From: an uncultured Holophagaceae bacterium | GTDB taxonomy: Bacteria; Acidobacteriota; Holophagae; Holophagales; Holophagaceae | Length of the DNA: 12,597 bases | Direction: 5' to 3' | NCBI GenBank assembly: GCA_903890595.1 | Contig: CAITBU010000215.1 | Span: forward strand, 1-12,597 | In this document: positions 7,960-12,597 of the stretch, in pieces | Position numbering within the stretch: position 1 is the first letter of the stretch | How the letters are laid out: each line of letters opens with the position of its first letter | Made by a program: the position numbers and the translations under genes | Notes under the pieces: model-generated | Seen by the model: only the letters and a program-made list of their open reading frames with translations | Database searches by the model: none | What the model was told of the DNA's origin: nothing

Positions 7960-9270
7960 GAAGGTCGAGGTTTCGAGTTCCTTTTTAACGAAGGCCATGA
8001 ACAGGTCGCCGGTGGCACCGTCGATGACCCGGTGGTCGAAGCCCAGGCTGCTGAACATCATCTGCCGGATGGCGATGAAGTCCGTGCCGTCGGGGCCGGT
8101 GATCACCACGGGCCGCTTCACAATGGCGCCCACGCCCTGGATGGCCACCTGGGGCTGGTTGATGATGGGCAGGCCGAAGGTATCCCCGTAGACACCGGGG
8201 TTGGTGATGGTAAAGGTGCCGCCGCTGATCTCATCGGGCTTCAGCTGCTTGGTGCGGGCCCGCTCCGCCAGATCGTTGAGGCTGCGGGCCAGGCCGCCGA
8301 GGTTCATCATGTCGGCGTTCTTCACCACGGGTACGATCAGGCCCCAGTCCAGGCTCACGGCGATGCCCAGGTTGATGTCCTGCTTGTAGACGATGTTGTC
8401 TCCGTCCACGGAGGCGTTGGTGATGGGGTAGGCGCGCAGGGCCTTGCAGGCGGCCATCATCACGAAGGGCAGGAAGCTGAGCTTGGTGCCGAACTGGGCC
8501 TCGAAGTCCCGCTTGTGCTTGTTGCGCAGCTGGGCCACCCGGGTCATGTCGATCTCGAAGACCGTGTACACGTGGGCCGAGGTCCGGCGGCTGGCCACCA
8601 TGCCATCAGCGATGGCCTTCCGCATGCGGGTCATGGGCTCCACCTTCACCCGCTCGTTGGCGGCGAAGGTCGGCAGGGTGGGGGTGGGCGGAATGGCCAG
8701 GCCCGGGGTCAGGCCCAGGGTGGGGGCGGCGGGATCATGCACCGCCGGCAGCACCGGGGCGATGCTGGGCGCAGGGACATCGAGCCCCTTGGCCAGGATG
8801 GCCTCCAGGTCATTGCGGGTGACGCGGCCAGCCTGGCCCGAACCCTGAATGCCGGCCAAATCCATACCGTGCTGGCGGGCCATCTCCCGCACCAGGGGGC
8901 TGCTCCGGGTGCGCAGGCGAGCCTCCAGGCTGTTGTCGTCGTCGGGTAGGGGGGCTGGGGCGGTGGACAGGGCGGCCGCCAGGGCTGCCGGGGCAGGGGC
9001 TACTGCCGCCGGGGCGCCCGCCGGCTTTTCGGAGGCGCTGCCAATGCGGGCCACCACGGTGCCCACGGGGACCGTGAGGTTGACCTCCACCAGGATCTCC
9101 AGGATGGTCCCGGAGGCTGGGGCGGGGATCTCCGCGTCCACCTTGTCTGTGCTGATCTCGTAGAGGGTCTCGTCCTTGGCGATGGTCTCGCCCACCTGCT
9201 TGTGCCACTTCAGCACGGTGGCTTCAGCAATGCTTTCGCCCATCTGGGGCATGACGACATCAAAGGCCAT
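7948..9270 (-). CDS. 2-oxoacid dehydrogenase complex E2, dihydrolipoamide acyltransferase
   Basis: 440 residues from the chosen start. E2 moves the acyl group from the E1 product to CoA through a swinging lipoyl arm. The lipoyl domain is at 2-78, with the lipoylation lysine K43 in the STDKVDAEIPAPASG context. An Ala/Pro-rich linker follows, then a peripheral subunit-binding domain at about 123-159 (SSPLVREMARQHG to GRVTRNDLEAIL), and a second Pro-rich linker. The catalytic acyltransferase domain runs from about 203 to 438 and ends with FDHRVIDGA (H413, D417 catalytic). The start at 9270 is preferred over an in-frame ATG at 9303 because AGGAG lies five bases before it and because the protein then begins directly with the lipoyl domain. 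The gene overlaps the end of gatA by 11 bases and is probably translated from the gatA message. No E1 or E3 gene is in the window. The sequence does not say whether the substrate is pyruvate, 2-oxoglutarate or a branched-chain oxoacid; branched-chain or succinyl types seem likeliest. Confidence 0.93.
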   Translation of the reverse strand: MAFDVVMPQMGESIAEATVLKWHKQVGETIAKDETLYEISTDKVDAEIPAPASGTILEILVEVNLTVPVGTVVARIGSASEKPAGAPAAVAPAPAALAAALSTAPAPLPDDDNSLEARLRTRSSPLVREMARQHGMDLAGIQGSGQAGRVTRNDLEAILAKGLDVPAPSIAPVLPAVHDPAAPTLGLTPGLAIPPTPTLPTFAANERVKVEPMTRMRKAIADGMVASRRTSAHVYTVFEIDMTRVAQLRNKHKRDFEAQFGTKLSFLPFVMMAACKALRAYPITNASVDGDNIVYKQDINLGIAVSLDWGLIVPVVKNADMMNLGGLARSLNDLAERARTKQLKPDEISGGTFTITNPGVYGDTFGLPIINQPQVAIQGVGAIVKRPVVITGPDGTDFIAIRQMMFSSLGFDHRVIDGATGDLFMAFVKKELETSTFGLE

Positions 9271-10732
9271 GGGAACTCCTGGGTGGCTCTGGGGGAAGGG
9301 CAAGGTGGTGCGAGGTGAGCGACTGGAAGGCGTGGGCGATTTCCAGTAGACGAACGTCTGAGCAGATGGGGCCCACCAGTTGGATGCCCACCGGCAGTCC
9401 GGTGCTCAATCCCGCTGGCATGGCCAGGCAGGGGAGCCCCGCCAGGGAGGTCGGGACGGTGAAGGCATCGGCCAGGTACATGGCCAGAGGGTCCTGGGTG
9501 CGGTCCCCCAAGGGGAAAGCCACGCCGGGGCTGACGGGGGTGAGCAGGACGTCCACCTCGGCGAAGGCGGCCTGGAAGTCGCGGGTGATGAGGGTGCGCG
9601 CCTTCAGGGCCTTGAGGTAGAAGGCGTCGTAGGAGCCCTTGGAGAGGCAGAAGGTCCCCAGGAGGATGCGGCGCTTCACCTCGTCCCCCAGGCCGGCGTC
9701 GCGGGTCTGGGCGATGAGGGCGGGCAGGGTGTCCGCCGCCACCCGGCTGCCGTAGCGAACGCCGTCGAAGCGGCTCAGGTTGCTGGAGACCTCGCTGGTG
9801 CAGACCAGGTAGTACGTGTCGATGGCGTAGTGGGTATGGGGGAGGCGCACCTCCTGGACCTCCGCGCCCTGGTCGGTGAAGCTCCGGATGGCGGCCTCGA
9901 GGCAGGCCCGGACCCCCGGCTCCAGGCCCTCGCCGAAGTATTCCGCTGGGAGGCCAATGCGGAGCCCCCGGAGGGTGGCGGGCTGCAGGGACGCCAGGCG
10001 AGCCAGGTCCGGCAGGTCGATGGAGGTGCTGTCGAGGGGGTCCCGGCCGGCCATGACCTGGAAGGCCAGGGCTAGGTCCTCGGCACTGCGGGCCAGGGGG
10101 CCCACCTGATCCAGGCTGGAGGCCATGGCGGTCAGGCCGTGCCGACTGAGCCCGCCGTAAGTGGGCTTGAGGGCCGTGACATTGCAGAACGCTGCGGGCA
10201 GGCGCACGGAGCCCCCCGTGTCACTGCCCAAGGCCAGGGGGGCATAGCCGGCGGCGACCGCCACGGCGGAGCCACTGCTGCTGCCACCGGGGACGCGGGT
10301 GGGGTCCCAGGGGTTGCGGGTGGGGCCGAAGGCGCTGAACTCACCACTGGAGCCCATGGCGAACTCGTCCATGGCCGCCTTGGCCACGGGCACAGCCCCG
10401 GCAGCGAGCAGGCGGGCGACCACCGTGGCATCGTAGGGCGCCCGATAGTCCCCCAGGATCCGGGAACCGCAGGTGAGGGGCAGGCCCTGCCAGTGGAGGT
10501 TGTCCTTCAGGACCACAGGGAGGCCCAGGACTGGACCCCGCTCACCCGCCCGGAGGCGGGCATCGGCCTGCCGGGCCAGAGCAAGGCTCCGGACCTCGTC
10601 CCGAGCCAGGATGGCGCCGTAGTTCCCATCCAGGTCCCGGATACGCGCCAAGCTGGCCCCCACCAGGGCCTCCGAGGAGATGTCGCCAGCGTCCAGGTTT
10701 TCTCGCCACGCCGCCGCTGTTATCACAGCCAT
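9260..10732 (-). CDS. gatA: Aspartyl/glutamyl-tRNA amidotransferase subunit A
   Basis: 490 residues, matching GatA (about 485), the glutaminase subunit of GatCAB, which converts Glu-tRNA(Gln) or Asp-tRNA(Asn) to the amidated form using ammonia from glutamine. The amidase-signature Ser-cisSer-Lys triad is visible: K76 in VLKDN, S151 in GGSSSGSA and the nucleophile S175 in GSDTGGSVRLPA; the 75 and 24 residue spacings match GatA. GatA-specific text includes DEFAMGSSGEFSAFGPTRNPWD, LKPTYGGLSRHGL, SSLDQVGP and MYLADAFTVPTSLAGLP, which sets it apart from generic amidases. GGAGG lies seven bases before the ATG at 10732. It is the first gene of a leftward pair with the E2 gene. gatB and gatC are not in the window, so they must lie elsewhere if the complex is complete. 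Confidence 0.95.
   Translation of the reverse strand: MAVITAAAWRENLDAGDISSEALVGASLARIRDLDGNYGAILARDEVRSLALARQADARLRAGERGPVLGLPVVLKDNLHWQGLPLTCGSRILGDYRAPYDATVVARLLAAGAVPVAKAAMDEFAMGSSGEFSAFGPTRNPWDPTRVPGGSSSGSAVAVAAGYAPLALGSDTGGSVRLPAAFCNVTALKPTYGGLSRHGLTAMASSLDQVGPLARSAEDLALAFQVMAGRDPLDSTSIDLPDLARLASLQPATLRGLRIGLPAEYFGEGLEPGVRACLEAAIRSFTDQGAEVQEVRLPHTHYAIDTYYLVCTSEVSSNLSRFDGVRYGSRVAADTLPALIAQTRDAGLGDEVKRRILLGTFCLSKGSYDAFYLKALKARTLITRDFQAAFAEVDVLLTPVSPGVAFPLGDRTQDPLAMYLADAFTVPTSLAGLPCLAMPAGLSTGLPVGIQLVGPICSDVRLLEIAHAFQSLTSHHLALPPEPPRSSHGL
9276..9280 (-). promoter_or_regulatory. Ribosome binding site of the E2 gene (inside gatA)
   Basis: On the minus strand AGGAG ends five bases before the ATG at 9270. 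It lies within the last codons of gatA and decides the E2 start against the in-frame upstream ATG at 9303. Confidence 0.75.
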
Positions 10733-10791
10733 CCACCTGCCTCCAGAGCCTTATACTTTGACAGCCATAGGGGGTCGCTTCCAGCCCACCC

Positions 10792-10803
10792 GCCAAGCTT
10801 GGC
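10792..10803. repeat. 12-base perfect palindrome, possible operator
   Basis: GCCAAGCTTGGC is a perfect palindrome in the middle of the divergent spacer. Its location between two divergent starts is where a regulator could act on both, but a palindrome of this length can occur by chance and no partner regulator is seen. Confidence 0.35.
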
Positions 10804-10857
10804 ACCGCATTCACTTCTGAACCGCGTTAATATCCTCTGCTCAGCCGTCGCATAGCC

Positions 10858-10872
10858 ATTGTCCCGAACAAT
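10858..10872. repeat. Inverted repeat ATTGT-N5-ACAAT, possible operator
   Basis: ATTGT and ACAAT flank five bases (CCCGA), about 28 bases before the ATG of the J-domain gene. The spacing and near-AT half-sites in a GC-rich region look like a small dimeric regulator site. No regulator can be assigned. Confidence 0.35.
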
Positions 10873-10899
10873 ACGGGTGGACATCCTCCCGGGAGTTGC

Positions 10900-11613
10900 A
10901 TGAACCCATTTCAAGTGCTGGAAATCTCCCCCGATGCCTCTGCGGAGGACATCAAGGCCTCCTACCACAGGTTGGCCAAGCAGTGGCATCCCGACCGCTA
11001 CATGGGGGAAGAGAAGGCCGAGGCCGAGGAGCGCTTCCGGGAGCTGGCTGAGGCCTTCAGCATCTTGAAGGATCCAGTCAAGCGTGCTGCCTACGAACAA
11101 CAGGCCCCCAAGACAGGCCAGCCGACGGTCTCTGAGGCCAACTTGGCCCTGGAACGAACCCCCGAGGACTGGGCCACCATGGCCCGGACGGCTTATGAAG
11201 AGGGGAACCAGGACCAGGCCCGGGCGCTCATCCACTATGCCATCCGCCTGGATCCGGCCAATGCCAAGCACCATGCCCTCCTGGCGGCCATTCTTGAGCG
11301 GGAAGGCGAGGACCTGCGGGCGGTTGTCAAGGCCCTCGAGACCGCCGTTAGGCTGGCCCCCCGAGACGTGGACAGTCACCTCCGCCTGGCCCAACACTTC
11401 CAGACCTTGGGCCTCCTGGCCCGGTCGCAGGGACACCTCCAGCTCGCCCGGGAGATCGCCCCCAACCACCCGAAGCTGCGGGCTGCGGCCGCCCGAACGG
11501 GGCGATCCAGCAAAACTGCGGGTCCGAACCCCAAGTCCGGAGCCGGTGAACAGGCCCAGGACCTCATTCATCAACTGAAGGACCTGTGGGGCCGATGGAC
11601 CAGGAAGGGTTAA
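10900..11613 (+). CDS. J-domain protein with TPR repeats
   Basis: 237 residues. The N-terminal J domain (about 1-67) has the HPD motif at 30-32 that stimulates DnaK ATPase, followed by ERFRELAEAFSILKDP. It lacks the G/F and zinc-finger regions of true DnaJ, so it is a specialised co-chaperone. From about 88 to 192 there are roughly three TPR-like helical pairs (YEEGNQDQARALIHYAIRLD, then AAILEREGEDLRAVVKALET, then LAQHFQTLGLLARSQ), a protein-binding platform. A basic, Ser/Gly-rich linker and a short helix end the protein; there is no signal peptide or membrane segment, so it should be cytoplasmic. GGGAG four bases before the ATG supports the start. The stop is two bases before the start of the PP2C phosphatase gene. 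Its client is unknown; the neighbouring phosphatase and pilM make envelope or pilus assembly a guess. Confidence 0.9.
   Translation: MNPFQVLEISPDASAEDIKASYHRLAKQWHPDRYMGEEKAEAEERFRELAEAFSILKDPVKRAAYEQQAPKTGQPTVSEANLALERTPEDWATMARTAYEEGNQDQARALIHYAIRLDPANAKHHALLAAILEREGEDLRAVVKALETAVRLAPRDVDSHLRLAQHFQTLGLLARSQGHLQLAREIAPNHPKLRAAAARTGRSSKTAGPNPKSGAGEQAQDLIHQLKDLWGRWTRKG
11602..11609 (+). promoter_or_regulatory. Ribosome binding site of the PP2C gene
   Basis: AGGAAGGG lies six bases before the ATG at 11616 and inside the last codons of the J-domain gene. It favours this start over the in-frame ATGs at 11586 and 11595. Confidence 0.75.
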
Positions 11614-11615
11614 CA

Positions 11616-12383
11616 ATGGGGATAAGGGCAGCGGGCATTACCGATGTGGGTTGTGTCCGCAAACACAACGAGGACAGCCTGCTGTCTCTGCCGGTGTGGG
11701 GGCTCTTCGTCGTGGCTGACGGGCTCGGGGGCCATGCGGCCGGAGAAATCGCCAGCCAGATCGTGGTCGACACCATCCAGCGCACCCTGGCGGCAACCGC
11801 CGACCCGAGTGCGGAATGGCCATTGGAATATGACCGAGGCCTCAGCTTTGATGGGAACCGACTGAAGACAGCCCTCCTGCTGGCGGATAAGGCCATTGCT
11901 GACGATATCTTGGACCATCCTGAGCGAGTCACCATGGGGTCAACTGTGGTTGCCGGCTTGCTCACCGGCACCCGCCTGACCCTGGCCCATGTGGGGGACA
12001 GCCGGGCCTACCTGCTGGGGCCCCGGGTCATCCGGCAGCTCACCCGGGACCACAGCTGGGTCGCGGAGCAGGTCGCTGCAGGGGTGCTGACACCTTCCGA
12101 AGCCCGGGTCCACCCTTTCCGCAATGTCATCACTCAGGCCCTGGGCAATGGGGGCGACCTGGAGGTCGAGGTCCAGGAGTTGCAACTGGAGGAATCGGAG
12201 CGGCTTTTGCTTTGCTCGGACGGCCTGTCAGGGATGATCCCGGATGCCCAAATTCTAGAAATTGTTGAAAATGCTGTGAATGTAGAAGATGCTGTCGAAT
12301 CATTGATCGAGATTGCTCGAAGGAATGGTGGGGAGGACAACATTACTGCCATTCTTGTGGAGATTGACCCTAGGCAAGACTGA
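11616..12383 (+). CDS. PP2C-type Ser/Thr protein phosphatase (PPM family, Stp1/PrpC-like)
   Basis: 255 residues, the usual size of the minimal soluble bacterial PPM phosphatases that oppose Hanks-type Ser/Thr kinases. Motifs in order: TDVGCVRKHNEDS (9-21), the metal-binding VADGLGGHAAGE (D35, G36), GSTVVAGL (108-115), HVGDSRAYL (D128), DHSWVAEQVAAG, CSDGLSGM (D202) and GGEDNITAILVE with D241. All the Asp residues that bind the Mn/Mg centre are present, so it should be active, in the cytoplasm. The N terminus starts right at the catalytic fold from the ATG at 11616, which has a good ribosome site. Only two bases separate it from the J-domain gene, so the two are surely cotranscribed. The last 140 bases are markedly less GC-rich than the rest of the window (23 G+C in 12241-12300). 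No kinase gene is in the window. Confidence 0.95.
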   Translation: MGIRAAGITDVGCVRKHNEDSLLSLPVWGLFVVADGLGGHAAGEIASQIVVDTIQRTLAATADPSAEWPLEYDRGLSFDGNRLKTALLLADKAIADDILDHPERVTMGSTVVAGLLTGTRLTLAHVGDSRAYLLGPRVIRQLTRDHSWVAEQVAAGVLTPSEARVHPFRNVITQALGNGGDLEVEVQELQLEESERLLLCSDGLSGMIPDAQILEIVENAVNVEDAVESLIEIARRNGGEDNITAILVEIDPRQD

Positions 12384-12404
12384 CACAATCAATACGTTAA
12401 GTAC

Positions 12405-12432
12405 TTGACCCAGCGGAATCCGGCAGTACCCT
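12405..12432 (+). promoter_or_regulatory. Weak candidate promoter before pilM
   Basis: TTGACC (12405-12410) and TACCCT (12427-12432) are 16 bases apart and resemble sigma-70 -35 and -10 boxes, the second poorly. They lie in the 83-base gap before pilM, next to a short AAGTACTT palindrome (12399-12406). pilM may instead be read from the upstream genes. Confidence 0.22.
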
Positions 12433-12456
12433 TCTCAATACCTTTATTCTCCAAGC

Positions 12457-12460
12457 GAGG
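12457..12460 (+). promoter_or_regulatory. Ribosome binding site of pilM
   Basis: GAGG lies six bases before a GTG codon. This supports the GTG at 12467 as the start, since no ATG is found nearby in that frame. Confidence 0.6.
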
Positions 12461-12466
12461 CACACG

Positions 12467-12597
12467 GTGGGCCTTTTCGGAAACAAAACCAAGAACCTAG
12501 TGGGATTGGACATTGGATCCAGTGCCGTAAAGGTTTGTGAGCTCCAGCAGCTTGGCAAGGGTACGGCTATCCGCTTCCGGCTCCAGAAGCTGGGACA
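12467..12597 (+). CDS. pilM: Type IV pilus assembly protein PilM, N-terminal fragment (3' truncated by window)
   Basis: 43 complete codons are visible before the window ends. The fragment starts with a short basic lead and then LVGLDIGSSAVKVCELQ, the first nucleotide-binding (phosphate 1) motif of the actin-like PilM family; D15 and G17 stand in the expected places. PilM is a cytoplasmic ATP-binding protein that binds the N-terminal tail of PilN and links it to the inner-membrane ring of the type IV pilus machine. The early position of the motif, right after GLFGNKTKN, is typical of PilM and unlike FtsA or MreB, which are the alternatives. The start is GTG with GAGG six bases before it. The gene follows the PP2C gene by 83 bases; pilN, pilO, pilP and pilQ would be expected to the right, outside the window. 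Confidence 0.85.
   Translation, partial: MGLFGNKTKNLVGLDIGSSAVKVCELQQLGKGTAIRFRLQKLG

Larger units (their letters stand above)
10733..10899. promoter_or_regulatory. Divergent promoter region between gatA and the J-domain gene
   Basis: This 167-base spacer must serve gatA leftward and the J-domain gene rightward. It is less GC-rich than its neighbours in patches (10750-10765, 10820-10835, 10850-10875). On the minus strand TATAAG (10751-10756 region) resembles a -10 box just upstream of the gatA ribosome site. On the plus strand a perfect TTGACA lies at 10758-10763, but no fitting -10 follows at 16-18 bases; TAATAT at 10828-10833 lacks a good -35. I cannot name either promoter firmly. Three inverted repeats lie here, listed separately or among the findings. 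Confidence 0.45.

Noticed and set aside
6483..8018. A 511-codon open frame on the minus strand opposite dnaB
   Set aside because: It is the antisense shadow of dnaB, which is unmistakable in the plus frame, and it also runs into the real E2 gene.
8032..8949. A 305-codon plus-strand open frame opposite the E2 gene
   Set aside because: It is rich in Gly, His and Val with no motifs, while the minus frame gives a complete E2 with lipoyl and catalytic motifs.
9268..9303. Upstream ATG at 9303 as the start of the E2 gene
   Set aside because: It would add 11 residues before the lipoyl domain and has no better ribosome site. AGGAG five bases before the ATG at 9270 fits far better.
10758..10763. Perfect TTGACA as a plus-strand promoter for the J-domain gene
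   Set aside because: No -10-like hexamer follows at 16-18 bases, and the distance to the gene is long.
11586..11615. Upstream in-frame ATGs for the PP2C gene (11586, 11595)
   Set aside because: They lie inside the J-domain gene without a good ribosome site. The ATG at 11616 has AGGAAGGG in the right place and starts at the catalytic fold.
10723..11616. A 297-codon minus-strand open frame opposite the J-domain gene
   Set aside because: The plus frame has the HPD motif, TPR pattern and a ribosome site; the minus frame has none.

Overview
This is a GC-rich bacterial chromosomal segment, densely packed with genes. The only clear dip in GC is around 12240-12470. It carries eight complete protein-coding genes and two that run off the ends. 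I see no rRNA, tRNA, CRISPR array, insertion sequence or integrase, and no gap over about 170 bases without a gene. A GC-rich free-living bacterium with type IV pili fits: pilM, a Stp/PrpC-type phosphatase, an AspRS/GluRS-type amidotransferase subunit and a SanA-like envelope protein. The gene mix recalls Acidobacteriota (Holophaga/Geothrix-like) or a delta-proteobacterial group, but that is only an impression; nothing here fixes the phylum.

Left end (1-3301): the C-terminal part of an AMP-forming acyl-CoA/acyl-ACP synthetase (Aas-like) runs rightward. Against it runs a two-gene leftward operon, a SanA/YdcF-family membrane protein followed by a thiolase. Those two overlap by an ATGA, and the thiolase and synthetase share a palindromic CTAG as their two stop codons. 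The thiolase keeps its nucleophilic Cys, Asn and His motifs but has Gly where the second catalytic Cys is expected.

Centre (3383-7928): a divergent rightward pair. The first gene encodes a 1052-residue predicted lipoprotein. Its C-terminal third looks like a CehA/McbA-type (PHP-like) metallohydrolase whose metal-binding motifs have been replaced, so it is probably a pseudoenzyme. The second, 16 bases downstream, is the replicative helicase dnaB.

Right-centre (7948-10732, leftward): gatA (glutamyl-tRNA amidotransferase subunit A), overlapped by 11 bases by a lipoyl-bearing 2-oxoacid dehydrogenase E2 gene. The strong ribosome site of the E2 gene lies inside the end of gatA.

Right end (10900-12597, rightward): a J-domain/TPR protein, a tightly coupled PP2C-type Ser/Thr phosphatase, and the start of pilM, an actin-like inner-membrane pilus assembly component. 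The 167-base divergent spacer between gatA and the J-domain gene holds several inverted repeats that could be operators.

The most interesting item is the large lipoprotein with the apparently inactivated metallohydrolase domain. Next are the thiolase with the missing cysteine and the chaperone/phosphatase/pilus gene cluster.
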